From contig NZ_JAAALB010000034.1 of NCBI RefSeq assembly GCF_009905545.1, forward strand, positions 1-64,000: a stretch of 64,000 bases of DNA, read 5' to 3'. Of this stretch, positions 35,788 through 44,239 are shown one piece after another (the stretch's first letter is position 1; the number at the start of each line of letters is the position of its first letter). The position numbers and the translations under genes are program-made. This DNA comes from Cellulophaga sp. BC115SP (lineage in GTDB: Bacteria > Bacteroidota > Bacteroidia > Cytophagales > Spirosomataceae). Under the pieces are notes generated by a model. The model was not told where the DNA came from, ran no database searches, and saw only the letters and a list, made by a program, of their open reading frames with translations.

Positions 35788-37158
35788 TTAATAGGTATAT
35801 GGTAGATGGACAAGAAATGTTGTTCCCTGAGTTTTTATGGACTTTACCTGAATGGTTCCGCCATGTAGTTCTACGATACGTTTGGTAAGTGATAGTCCTA
35901 TGCCGTTTCCATCGGCATGGCTTTTGTTTTCTCCTCTAAAAAAAGGTGTAAAAAGTCTTTCCAAGTCTTTTTCTGAAATGCCTATTCCATGATCTTCAAA
36001 GGAGACTAAAATACCATTTTTATCGAAGAAGATTGACACCAACATTTGTTTTTCAGGTGAAAACTTACAACCATTTTCCATTAAATTCACAAAAGCTGTT
36101 TTGAGCAGATATTCGTTGGCGTTGACTGAGATTTGGGCGTCATCTTCAAAATCTTCTTCAAAATGAATATCAATCTTATAATCTGGATTTGATTTTTGAA
36201 TCAACAAACAAGCATCCAAAATCAGTTCGTCGATTCTCACAGGACGAAATGATATTTCGGAAGGGTCATAACTTGCTTTGGCAAAATCGAGGAGGCTATT
36301 AGACAAACGTACCATTTTTCGGGCGTCGTTGAGGGCATTATGGATAGCCAATTTATACTCGGTATTTGTGCGTTCCTTTTCGCTAGTTAGTTCCAGTTCT
36401 GCCACGATAGCTGCCAGTGGAGTACGTAGTTCATGAGAGATATTGGAGACGAAGCTCTTTTGGGCATCAAACGAATTTTCCAATCGATTTAGCATTTGAT
36501 TGAAAGTTTCGGCCAATTCTGTTAATTCATCCTTGTCTGGTGTAGTCACCAATCGAAGATCCAGATTGGTACCCGAAATTTGTTTGGCTTTATCGGTCAT
36601 TTCTCTGATAGGGTCAAGCACATGAAGCGCAAAGAAATAAGCGATGATGTAAATCATGATGATGGAAAGCACAAAAAAAGCGATTGTACTTTCAAAAAGT
36701 GTTTGCAATTTATTGTAGCCAAACTGGTCGTAAGCGGCAGCTGTTACTAGATATTTTTTCCCTTCGTACTTGTATTTAATACCGATAATATCCCAATTAT
36801 TTTTCTGTAGACGCACTTGTCCATTACTAAAAACGGTATGCATCATTTCCTTGGTTTCTTTCACAAAATCCAGTTCCGAGGCATCATGATATACCAAGTT
36901 AAAGGTAGAATCATAAATCGCTACCTCCACTTCACTGATAGTCTGGCGATTGTTTTTGTAGATTCTTTGGAGGGTTTTGGCACTTACTTGGGCATCAAAA
37001 AAGAGGTTAGCCTTCGTTACAGCCTCTTTTTTGAGTCTGGTAAAAAACTGGACTTCTCTATCTCTTTTGGCAGAAAGGTATATCAAGCTTGCAAAAGCAA
37101 ACAAAATAATAACTGACAAAAAGATAAACAAAAGGCTAATTTTGGTCCGAATTTTCAT
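35788..37158 (-). CDS. Sensor histidine kinase of the czc locus (CusS-like)
   Basis: A membrane helix at about 6-29, a periplasmic sensor of about 125 residues, a second helix at about 157-178, then HAMP (about 178-232, LDPIREMTDKAKQISGTNLDLR). The dimerisation box SFVSNISHELRTPLAA has the phospho-accepting H242. The ATPase part has the N box (NLMENGCKFS), EDHGIGIS and GNGIGLSLT. The start overlaps the regulator gene by 4 bases (ATGA). It presumably senses periplasmic metal and controls the downstream efflux genes; the sensed ion is not evident. Confidence 0.93.
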   Translation of the reverse strand: MKIRTKISLLFIFLSVIILFAFASLIYLSAKRDREVQFFTRLKKEAVTKANLFFDAQVSAKTLQRIYKNNRQTISEVEVAIYDSTFNLVYHDASELDFVKETKEMMHTVFSNGQVRLQKNNWDIIGIKYKYEGKKYLVTAAAYDQFGYNKLQTLFESTIAFFVLSIIMIYIIAYFFALHVLDPIREMTDKAKQISGTNLDLRLVTTPDKDELTELAETFNQMLNRLENSFDAQKSFVSNISHELRTPLAAIVAELELTSEKERTNTEYKLAIHNALNDARKMVRLSNSLLDFAKASYDPSEISFRPVRIDELILDACLLIQKSNPDYKIDIHFEEDFEDDAQISVNANEYLLKTAFVNLMENGCKFSPEKQMLVSIFFDKNGILVSFEDHGIGISEKDLERLFTPFFRGENKSHADGNGIGLSLTKRIVELHGGTIQVKSIKTQGTTFLVHLPYTY

Positions 37159-37841
37159 AAGTCTGATTTAAGAATAAAGCCCATTCCTGATTTGGTGTGA
37201 ATCAATTTTTTCTCAAAACTTTTATCAATCTTTTTTCTAAGATAATTTATATACACATCGATAAAATTCGTACCCGTATCAAAATGAGTATCCCAAACTT
37301 TTTCTGCAATTTCAGTTCTAGAAAGGACTCTTTCTGGATTTTGAAGTAAATATTCTAGCAACTTAAATTCCTTGGGAGTTAAATCGATATCTACCTCTCC
37401 CCTTTTCACAGTTTTGTTTTGGAGATTCAATTCTAACTCATCGTATTTGAGCACATTGCTGTAAGTCTGTGGAGTTTTGCTTTGACGTTTGAGAAGCACT
37501 CGAATACGCGCCATCAGTTCTCTTATTTCAAATGGCTTTACCAAATAATCATCAGCACCAGCATCAAAGCCTTCGAGTTTGTCGTCGGTAGTACCCAAGG
37601 CAGTGAGCATGATAATAGGAATTTCGAGGTTTGCTTCTCGCAATTGCTTACACAATTCGAGACCATCCATCTTAGGCAAAATAATATCTGTAATAATCAA
37701 CTCATAAGGATGCTGAAGGGCTAATTTTTTCCCCATAACACCATCGTACGCTACTGTAGCCGAAAAACCTTGCTCCTCCAAACCTCGCTTGATTAGCTCC
37801 GAAACTCTTAAATCGTCTTCAATTACTAGAATATCCATCAT
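37155..37841 (-). CDS. OmpR/PhoB family response regulator of the czc locus
   Basis: The receiver domain has acidic E8-D9-D10, phospho-acceptor D52 (IITDIILPKMDG), conserved Thr in MLTALG and Lys in YLVKPFEIREL. A winged-helix Trans_reg_C domain follows (about 130-228; DLTPKEFKLLEYLLQNP, then VWDTHFDTGTNFIDVYINYLRKKI). Either of the first two Met codons may start it. It is the first gene of the RR-HK-czcCB group. It likely binds the direct repeat upstream of czcC. Confidence 0.94.
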   Translation of the reverse strand: MMDILVIEDDLRVSELIKRGLEEQGFSATVAYDGVMGKKLALQHPYELIITDIILPKMDGLELCKQLREANLEIPIIMLTALGTTDDKLEGFDAGADDYLVKPFEIRELMARIRVLLKRQSKTPQTYSNVLKYDELELNLQNKTVKRGEVDIDLTPKEFKLLEYLLQNPERVLSRTEIAEKVWDTHFDTGTNFIDVYINYLRKKIDKSFEKKLIHTKSGMGFILKSDL

Positions 37842-37861
37842 GTTTAATGCCTTTTATTTGA

Positions 37862-37873
37862 CTACGAAAGTAA
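37862..37873 (-). promoter_or_regulatory. Candidate -7 region (TTACTTTCGTAG) of the czc response regulator
   Basis: The minus strand reads TTACTTTCGTAG about 20 bases upstream of the 37841 start. The other response regulator gene in the window has TTACTTTCGTG in the same relative place (53128-53138). It resembles TAnnTTTG with a C inserted. No good -33 TTG is seen. Confidence 0.35.
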
Positions 37874-38059
37874 GGAGAAACGCTTGAATACCCGTTGGAT
37901 TAATTAATTTTTTGGATAAACAAGCGTTATTTTACTTCTTTTGAAAGCCCGCTAGAAGTAATTATTTCAGATGTCGGATGTTGGGTTTCGGAAGTATAGT
38001 TTATTCTTTTCAAAAATTGAAGAAATACAACCTCATTTACGAAATCTACAATCGTGATT

Positions 38060-39289
38060 CTACCGTTTTGAAAGGAACATTGCTAAATCAAGCTGAAAAG
38101 TGCTGGTTTGAAAGCTTATAGATGCCCCTATCAGTCTGGAATCAAACCTTGGCATTTGTAAATATTTTGCTTTAGCTTCTATGTGCAAATCATATTTTGG
38201 AGTCATTTTCCATCGACTATCTACCCCAATATTGAGCCCATAAAAAACATTCAAATTCGGTTTTGTATCTTCTCTATATAATTCTGGTTTATAAATTACA
38301 TCGGGAGCCACATAACGAGGAATTGTACTATAAGCTGTCATTTTGCCCCCCATTGGAACAAAAAATGATGGTCCAATAAATATCTTAAACTGATGTTTGG
38401 TATTGTTCAAGTCACTCAATGCATACTTAAATTTGGTATCTATACCTATGCCAGAAATATCAAATTCCCCTACACTATTGTATTGATATTTTTCTTCCAT
38501 GCTGGTGTAGGGCACTCCTAATTTATAGGGTATTTCGCCATAGATTTTTGTCCAAAAAACATCCACACCAAATGAGATTCTACTTCTTCCTTCAAATTCG
38601 GCATTGATTCCAAATTGAGGTTGAGCATTGATGTCATAATAAAGAACATCAGTTGTATGCGAATATGAAAGGCTATGTGCACTTGTTGCAACACCCAAGT
38701 AAGGCGAAATAGAAGCCTTTAATCTCTGACTCGGCAACGGGTAAACCTTAGGATAATATTTTGGATAAATCTCCTCGTTGTAGGTTGTAACCAGTTGCGA
38801 CAGGTACTCTTCCTTGTATTTTATTTTCTGATAGCCTGCTGATCTCAATTTGGGAGTGTAAGAAAAATCTGGAAAAAAGACGAGCAAATATCCTCGAAGT
38901 TTTTCTTTAGGAATCAGGACAACTTCTTTACCTTTTGAGTAAAAATACAACTGTAATTTTCTACTGAAAAATAGTGACACAGGTGCAATGACACTCGCTT
39001 CTAGTAAAATTGGATTTTCTTTAAACTCTTTGACTACAAATAGATACTTGCCTTCCGTTTTGACTGAATCGATTTGTGAAATTGGCAAGGTTGTATATTG
39101 CTCGTTTTCTTTTAAAATCGACACTTTGGTGTAATGATCTGTAAACTTGATTGATCCTTTGATAGGCGCTTCTCGGTTCTTGACATAAACTACTCCGTCG
39201 GCTCGAATACCATATTGTCCAAAGCTAGTTTTAAATGAAAATAACAGCAATAGTAGACTGATAAATGATAGGCTGGTGTTTGTTCTCAT
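38060..39289 (-). CDS. Outer-membrane beta-barrel protein, unknown
   Basis: A signal peptide ends T-S-F-G-Q (residue 25). The N-terminal 150 residues form a soluble domain with VVYVKNREAPIKGSIKF and QIDSVKTEGKYLFVV, plus a basic stretch. From about residue 190, alternating strands with aromatic ends (ASISPYLGVATSAHSLSYSH, RISFGVDVFWTKIYG, FGLNIGVDSRWKM regions) indicate a barrel. The last strand ends in QLDLAMFLSKR. It lies on its own between the regulator and the esterase gene. No named family is recognised. Confidence 0.65.
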   Translation of the reverse strand: MRTNTSLSFISLLLLLFSFKTSFGQYGIRADGVVYVKNREAPIKGSIKFTDHYTKVSILKENEQYTTLPISQIDSVKTEGKYLFVVKEFKENPILLEASVIAPVSLFFSRKLQLYFYSKGKEVVLIPKEKLRGYLLVFFPDFSYTPKLRSAGYQKIKYKEEYLSQLVTTYNEEIYPKYYPKVYPLPSQRLKASISPYLGVATSAHSLSYSHTTDVLYYDINAQPQFGINAEFEGRSRISFGVDVFWTKIYGEIPYKLGVPYTSMEEKYQYNSVGEFDISGIGIDTKFKYALSDLNNTKHQFKIFIGPSFFVPMGGKMTAYSTIPRYVAPDVIYKPELYREDTKPNLNVFYGLNIGVDSRWKMTPKYDLHIEAKAKYLQMPRFDSRLIGASISFQTSTFQLDLAMFLSKR

Positions 39290-39397
39290 GGTAGATGTTG
39301 GGTAGAAATTATTAAAATAGGAATTAGTAAACGTATTTTATGTGCTTGAAGGTAGTAGAATATTTTCAAATGGGCAAATGAAACCGATGATAACGCA

Positions 39398-39429
39398 AAC
39401 CGCCTCAAAAGCAAATCTTTGAGGCGGTT
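39398..39429 (-). terminator. Terminator hairpin after the esterase gene
   Basis: AACCGCCTCAAA (39398-39409) pairs perfectly with TTTGAGGCGGTT (39418-39429) over an 8-base loop. It lies 11 bases beyond the esterase stop on the minus strand. Confidence 0.7.
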
Positions 39430-39439
39430 ATACGTTTTT

Positions 39440-40324
39440 CTATTCTACAGTTACACCGTTTGTTTTTAAAACTTTATGAAAAAACAATACATGATACGGC
39501 AAAGAATTTTGCCAATACTCCCACGTATGTGCACCTGGGCGCTCAGTGTAATCGTGAGGCGTTCCGTTGTAGACTAAACGTCGATGCAATTCACGATTTA
39601 CTTCTATCAAAAAATCATCGACACCACAATCAATTGTCACTGGCAGATTATTGGCTTTAATTGTTTCTGCCATATTCACGACGGAATTTTTGAAAAATAC
39701 TTCCTGACTTACATCCGAAGTTCCCAGTAATTTCTGGAATCTATCTTTGAGCGATTGGGTAAAAGCCTCATTGATTTTGAATTTGGTATAATTCATATCC
39801 ATAGCACCACTCATCGTTCCTGCGGCAGCAAACAATTCGGGATGGCGAGTAGACAAATACATGGCACCGTGACCACCCATCGATAAACCAGTGATAACTC
39901 TTCCTTTTTTATCCTTAACCGTTCGGTAGGTGTTATCTATTTTTTGAATGACCTCTTTGGTAATATAGGTTTCAAATTTGTTTGTGGCGTCGTAAGGACT
40001 ATCTAAATACCAGCCAAAAGTTTCACCTTCGGGCATTACGATAATCATATTGTATTGGTCTGCCAAGTTTTTGACCAGCATCTTATCAGGCGTAGACGTT
40101 AGCCAGTCCCTAAAATGTCCGCCTCCTCCATGAAGCAAATAAAGCACAGGATAAGAAGCTTTGTTTTTGGCGTAGGAGTTGGGTAGTACCACAGCTGCCT
40201 TGTAAGTTTTGTTCATGGCAGTGCTTGGTACATCCAAACTATCAACGGTCGAAGCGAAAGATACTGATGTAAGCAGTGAAAACACGCCTACAAGCACAAG
40301 TTTAAGTTTTTTGGATAATAACAT
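39440..40324 (-). CDS. Exported esterase of the alpha/beta-hydrolase (esterase D / antigen 85-like) family
   Basis: The start is set at 40324 so that MLLSKKLKLVLVGVFSLLTS begins the signal peptide (cleavage near S-F-A-S). The 294-residue protein has the oxyanion region LYLLHGGGGHFRDW, the nucleophile elbow T-G-L-S148-M-G-G followed by HGAMYLSTRHPELF, a likely acid in CGVDDFLIE (D236/D237), and the catalytic H266 in RPGAHTWEYWQNSLPYH. This is the pattern of tributyrin- or feruloyl-type esterases. The natural substrate is unknown. Confidence 0.9.
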   Translation of the reverse strand: MLLSKKLKLVLVGVFSLLTSVSFASTVDSLDVPSTAMNKTYKAAVVLPNSYAKNKASYPVLYLLHGGGGHFRDWLTSTPDKMLVKNLADQYNMIIVMPEGETFGWYLDSPYDATNKFETYITKEVIQKIDNTYRTVKDKKGRVITGLSMGGHGAMYLSTRHPELFAAAGTMSGAMDMNYTKFKINEAFTQSLKDRFQKLLGTSDVSQEVFFKNSVVNMAETIKANNLPVTIDCGVDDFLIEVNRELHRRLVYNGTPHDYTERPGAHTWEYWQNSLPYHVLFFHKVLKTNGVTVE

Positions 40325-40427
40325 AATGAATAGAATAAATGTGAAAAGAAGGTATTTTTTGTACAATTTAAGGATAAATCATAACAATTCTCTTTCCCCA
40401 TTTGCCTCAAGCAATTTTTGTAGACTT

Positions 40428-40637
40428 TTATTTCTTTTTCAAAATATCAGTTATGATTCCAGAAATCGTAAAACCGAGTATTGCACCATACGGCACCATC
40501 GTTTGCCACTGCGATTTGAGCGGACAAGTACCTGTCAAACAACCAATTTCTGACCAATAAAAATATCCTCCAATAGCACCGATTAAGGCGCCAAATACTT
40601 TCCATTTGTTAGGTAAAAATCTCATTTTATTTTCCAT
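40428..40637 (-). CDS. DUF6132-like small membrane protein with conserved GC-x-TGTCP motif
   Basis: About 69 residues (73 if the Met at 40649 is used). Two membrane helices (about 14-31 and 45-63) flank a loop with I-G-C-L-T-G-T-C-P-L. This Cys pair motif marks a family of small membrane proteins (DUF6132) that, as I recall, often accompany rhodanese, DsrE or other sulfur-handling genes. The porin, DsrE and dihaem cytochrome genes just upstream fit that setting. The exact start is uncertain. Confidence 0.65.
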   Translation of the reverse strand: MENKMRFLPNKWKVFGALIGAIGGYFYWSEIGCLTGTCPLKSQWQTMVPYGAILGFTISGIITDILKKK

Positions 40638-40853
40638 ACCATGTGTCAATTTTGAATTGTGAATCTCGAATTGTGAATTAGTTGTGATGGCAACCCAAGG
40701 GTTGCCACTACGTTAAAATGCGGATGATGGGAATGCCTCTGAACAAAACAAAACTCCTAGAAAAGCCCCATTAAAAAATTAAAACATTGACTATTAATTA
40801 TTTATAAATCCATTTTCAAATCTTCAAATTCTCAAATTTTCAAATTAAATTAC

Positions 40854-42215
40854 TTACCATTTATAATTAACCACCAAATTCAACTGGCTCATATCCACTT
40901 TGTTTTGGACATATTTGAGATTGTCATAGACCAAGCCCTGATTTGCTTTGTATATGCCGAGCGCTTGCAGGCTTAGTCCTTTCAAATTTCCCAGAAAACT
41001 ATACTGCACATTAAGCATCGTATGCGAATAATCTGGAACGCCATATTTATTCAGTCGAGTATCTTTTACATCTGGCATGTTATAATACCCATAGGCAGTC
41101 TCAAGCTTCCAATTTTTGGAGAAAGTATAAGCATATTTGGCGGTATACGCCCATACATCTCCTGAACCTTCATTGCGCTCTCTGGGAATAAAAGTATAAA
41201 ATTGCTCTACGCCCCATTCACGTGGCATCTGATAACGTCCTTGTGCGGTAATACGCCCGAAATTGAGTGAGCCTTCCCATTTTTTATCTTTCAAACCTAA
41301 TCTGACATTAATAATAACAGGCTTATTTTCTTTAGTAAAATATACCTGACTAGCTACATCGCTCCCTCCATTGCCAAGCTGTCGCTGGGTTGCTAGCAAT
41401 CCTCCCAACATTAACTGTTGGTTGTTCCAAATAGATTTGCGGTATTCTGTTTTGAGATAGGCCGTATGAAAAACATTTTCGACTAAAATATCACTCGCCA
41501 AGATTTGCCACTTTGAATTTGGTTTAAACATTACTTCCGCAATACCGATACCCTTGGTGGTGGTATGACCCGCATATTGCGATTTGGTACCATCTGGATT
41601 TAACCCTACAGGATAAATCCCAAAGGAGTTTGCCACATAAACCCATTTTACGGCCGACCTTGGGTTTATGCCCGTAATTGCTTCAAGACCAATTTGCCAC
41701 TTACTACTTGGAATATATTTAAGGTAAAGTCCTTGCACCAAGGTTGGACTCATGCGTCCGTCTTGGGCATTTAAGAAGATATTTTGAGGAATATAATTAC
41801 CCACCAATGCTTGGACTTTCTTGGTGCGATACTGCAAATTGAGTTCCTGTAAACGCAAAAGCATATCCTTATTGTTAGGATTGGTAAAATCAAACATCCC
41901 CCACTCATAACGATTTAACTGAAGACTCTTAAGGTCTGGAATAGAAAAATTAGGAGCATATATCTGTTGCGTCAAGCTACCTGAAATAGCTAATCGAAAA
42001 CCCTTGAATGATAAAGTTTGATAACCAAGCGTAAGTCCAATAGCGCCAGCCGAATAATCGCTGAGTTCGTCCTTATTCCAAGTCGAAATGGACATCAATC
42101 TGACTTGACCTGTAATATTTCCTTTGGACAATGCTCCGACAAAACTACTATCCGTTTGTGCCTGTAAAAACAATGGAAAAATAAAGAAAATGACTATTTG
42201 AAAAATATTACGCAT
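40854..42215 (-). CDS. OprD-like outer-membrane porin
   Basis: A signal peptide (to L-Q-A-Q, about residue 20) is followed by a 430-residue beta-barrel with many alternating strands, including ITGQVRLMSISTWNK, GAIGLTLGYQTLSFKG, LQLNRYEWGMFDF, VQALVGNYIPQN, and a last strand ending LNLVVNYKW. The order (small N-terminal strand, GLTLGY, then NRYE...) fits the OprD/outer-membrane-porin superfamily. It probably imports small anions or carboxylates. The promoter has a Crp/Fnr-like box in the same geometry as the cytochrome gene upstream. Confidence 0.72.
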   Translation of the reverse strand: MRNIFQIVIFFIFPLFLQAQTDSSFVGALSKGNITGQVRLMSISTWNKDELSDYSAGAIGLTLGYQTLSFKGFRLAISGSLTQQIYAPNFSIPDLKSLQLNRYEWGMFDFTNPNNKDMLLRLQELNLQYRTKKVQALVGNYIPQNIFLNAQDGRMSPTLVQGLYLKYIPSSKWQIGLEAITGINPRSAVKWVYVANSFGIYPVGLNPDGTKSQYAGHTTTKGIGIAEVMFKPNSKWQILASDILVENVFHTAYLKTEYRKSIWNNQQLMLGGLLATQRQLGNGGSDVASQVYFTKENKPVIINVRLGLKDKKWEGSLNFGRITAQGRYQMPREWGVEQFYTFIPRERNEGSGDVWAYTAKYAYTFSKNWKLETAYGYYNMPDVKDTRLNKYGVPDYSHTMLNVQYSFLGNLKGLSLQALGIYKANQGLVYDNLKYVQNKVDMSQLNLVVNYKW

Positions 42216-42238
42216 ACATCTAAGTGATTAAGTATGCC

Positions 42239-42283
42239 CAAAATTATCAAAGAGAAAAATGTTAAAAAGTGATATTTGTTACA
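42239..42283 (-). promoter_or_regulatory. Porin promoter with Crp/Fnr-like box
   Basis: On the minus strand TAATTTTG lies at 42246-42239. Exactly 21 bases upstream is TGTAA-CAAATA-TCACT (42283-42268), close to the Crp/Fnr consensus TGTGA-N6-TCACA. If transcription starts about 5 bases past the -7 element, the box centre is near -41.5, the class II activation position. The remainder of the 42216-42585 gap holds one long terminator and no gene. Confidence 0.6.
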
Positions 42284-42444
42284 GAAGAAATTTTAGGAAG
42301 ATTTTGCTGTAGGCGCAGAGCTGTAGGCATTATGCGTTAATAATTTGCCTTTTTACTTGAGAATTCTCAAGAGGCACCACTTTAACAGTAGCTCTGTAGG
42401 CACGATAGTTTGGTAATATTGAACATTTTCCTGAACCACAAAAA

Positions 42445-42504
42445 GAGCGCCGTAAGTGTGACAGAAAGCAATCTAGCTCGCTTTCTGTCACACTTACGGC
42501 GCTC
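42445..42504 (-). terminator. Very long perfect terminator hairpin, 25-bp stem
   Basis: Positions 42445-42469 are the exact reverse complement of 42480-42504, with a 10-base loop. On the minus strand the stem is followed by TTTTTGTGG, so it terminates transcription from the DsrE-like gene 81 bases upstream. A mismatch-free stem of 25 pairs with GAGCGCC at its base is unusually long. Confidence 0.8.
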
Positions 42505-42585
42505 AAAGAAGATTTTTTTCAAGAATGTTGTTGTAGAGGCTACCTCTCATATTTCCGAAATCAGAAATCTCCAATCCGCAATAGC

Positions 42586-43014
42586 TTAAAATCCTGCCTT
42601 TATATACGACCAGCCTTCTTCTTGTTTAAGTGCTAATTCGATTAGTGCAACAGGAACGTATTGAGCTACAGTTAGAATTTGGTCTTTAGTTATTTTCTGG
42701 GATTTCATGGTATTTTCACAAACCGCAAAAACAACGCCTTTTTGGGTGAGTGCTTCTATTTGAGGAGTGAGAACATTCCCTTCTTTTTTCATAAATCCAA
42801 TACCCTTATTGTGTACAACTACCTCTAACTTGGCGGTTGGCCAAACTTCCAAAACGTTATTTAATTGTTTGGTCAATGCGCGATAAGCCGCTGTGTCGGG
42901 TGTTGCTAGATGAAATACAATCGCGTGTTCTTTCATTTTTTTAGTTTTTTGTGAAAACGAGGGAAGGCTAGGTATGCACCAGAAAGCCAATGCCCAAAAA
43001 AGTATTTTTTTCAT
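42586..43014 (-). CDS. Exported DsrE/DsrF-like protein
   Basis: A signal peptide (about 1-21, S-F-S-Q) precedes a DsrE-like fold: EHAIVFHLATPDTAAYRALTKQLNNV, AKLEVVVHNKGIGFM, QIEALTQKGVVFAVCENTMK with C99, and ITKDQILTVAQYVPVALIELALKQ. DsrE-family proteins bind or transfer sulfane sulfur on a conserved Cys; C99 occupies that place. The protein would act in the periplasm. It follows the dihaem cytochrome gene by 66 bases on the same strand and probably shares its transcript. Confidence 0.85.
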   Translation of the reverse strand: MKKILFWALAFWCIPSLPSFSQKTKKMKEHAIVFHLATPDTAAYRALTKQLNNVLEVWPTAKLEVVVHNKGIGFMKKEGNVLTPQIEALTQKGVVFAVCENTMKSQKITKDQILTVAQYVPVALIELALKQEEGWSYIKAGF

Positions 43015-43080
43015 TGTTATAGAGTAATTTGAGTTTAAAATATTGAAGACTAACTTGTGAACAGAAGCGCTTAAAGTTAA

Positions 43081-44127
43081 CTAATTTCTTTTCTGCTTCC
43101 AGTCTTTAATAGCTTTGAAAGGACCGTATTTATGTTGCAGTTCTGAAAAAGGGTCAGTATAAGGACCAAAAGGATGATCAAATGGTTTCTCAGCAATTTT
43201 AGGCCAATCTTGACTCAAATCTTTATGCGGTCTGGTTTGTGAGTTGATATACGCAGCAACATCCCAAGCCTCCTCGTCGCTCAGTTGGGTATTCTGGTAA
43301 GTAACACCTAAAGGCATATTGTATTTGACATAGCCAGCCAAGTTGGACAAGCGATACAAACCTGCGCCATCATTATAACTGTTTTTGCCCCAAAGCGGAG
43401 GATAGGTAAATTTCTTCCCTCCTTCAGCCAATATTCCTTGCCCATTTGTCTGGTGACAACTTTGGCATTTTTGGGTGTAAACTTCCTCACCTTTTGTAGG
43501 GTCAGCTGCTCGTTGGAGTAGTTTTAATTTGAAAATACCCGTGCCCTTTGGCGTATGTTTTTTCTCTACGTCGGAGCCTATCCAGTCCATATATGCCACC
43601 ATTGCACGCATTTCTTTACTAGTCGAATCCAATGCTTTTCCATTCAAACTTCTCTCAAAACAATCATTAATTCGTTTCTCTTTCGATTCAAGTTTTCCTG
43701 AACGAGCACGAAATTTGGGATAGGTAGATGCCACTGCAAAATAGTTGTTTCCCCATGCCTTAGTACCCGCATTCAAATGGCAATTTTGACAATTCATTCC
43801 ATTAGAAATATGAGATACTGTGCCATTGGGGCCTAAATATTCAGCAGTATTAGCAATCAAATCTTTCCCATAGTGAATCAAATCACGCTGATTTTTATCG
43901 AGTTGAGCTAATCGCCAATCGGCAGGGGCTTCCCACAAGTGTGTAAAATTGGAATCTGGAGCTTGATAGTTTTTTACTAAAAGTGAGTCTGTTGAGTTGG
44001 AACTACTTGATGGTTTTTCATTTATCACTAAACCTAAAACCGTAAAAACCAAAACAACTAGAACAGAAACCAGTCCTAGCATCATTTTGGTAGAGAAACC
44101 CAAAGAATTTTCGATATTGCTCTGCAT
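43081..44127 (-). CDS. Dihaem c-type cytochrome, TsdA-like (thiosulfate dehydrogenase family candidate)
   Basis: An N-terminal membrane anchor (about 13-35) is followed by two cytochrome c domains. Haem sites are C113-Q-N-C-H117 and C221-Q-S-C-H225. INDCFERSLNGKAL supplies C156, in the place of the unusual axial Cys ligand of TsdA/SoxA-type haems, and N-M271-P-L-G is a likely axial Met of haem 2. TsdA oxidises thiosulfate to tetrathionate or the reverse. Family membership is likely; the substrate is inferred from motif and from the DsrE-like neighbour. Confidence 0.82.
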   Translation of the reverse strand: MQSNIENSLGFSTKMMLGLVSVLVVLVFTVLGLVINEKPSSSSNSTDSLLVKNYQAPDSNFTHLWEAPADWRLAQLDKNQRDLIHYGKDLIANTAEYLGPNGTVSHISNGMNCQNCHLNAGTKAWGNNYFAVASTYPKFRARSGKLESKEKRINDCFERSLNGKALDSTSKEMRAMVAYMDWIGSDVEKKHTPKGTGIFKLKLLQRAADPTKGEEVYTQKCQSCHQTNGQGILAEGGKKFTYPPLWGKNSYNDGAGLYRLSNLAGYVKYNMPLGVTYQNTQLSDEEAWDVAAYINSQTRPHKDLSQDWPKIAEKPFDHPFGPYTDPFSELQHKYGPFKAIKDWKQKRN

Positions 44128-44184
44128 AACTTTAAACTAAATGAGTGAATTTAGAATTGTCTTATTTAATCAATCAATGTATTT

Positions 44185-44229
44185 CAAAGTTAGCAGAGTG
44201 ATTCTTGGTATTCTGTAACATCTGTCACA
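44185..44229 (-). promoter_or_regulatory. Cytochrome promoter with Crp/Fnr-like box
   Basis: On the minus strand the -7 element TAACTTTG lies at 44192-44185. Exactly 21 bases upstream is the palindrome TGTAA-CATCTG-TCACA (44214-44229 as read on +), one base from the Crp/Fnr consensus. The geometry equals that at the porin promoter (42239-42283). Confidence 0.65.
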
Positions 44230-44239
44230 AATACCCAAA

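Noticed and set aside
36817-37171. Plus-strand frames opposite the czc sensor kinase
   Set aside because: They lie within the kinase sensor region and across the RR/HK overlap; no independent evidence.
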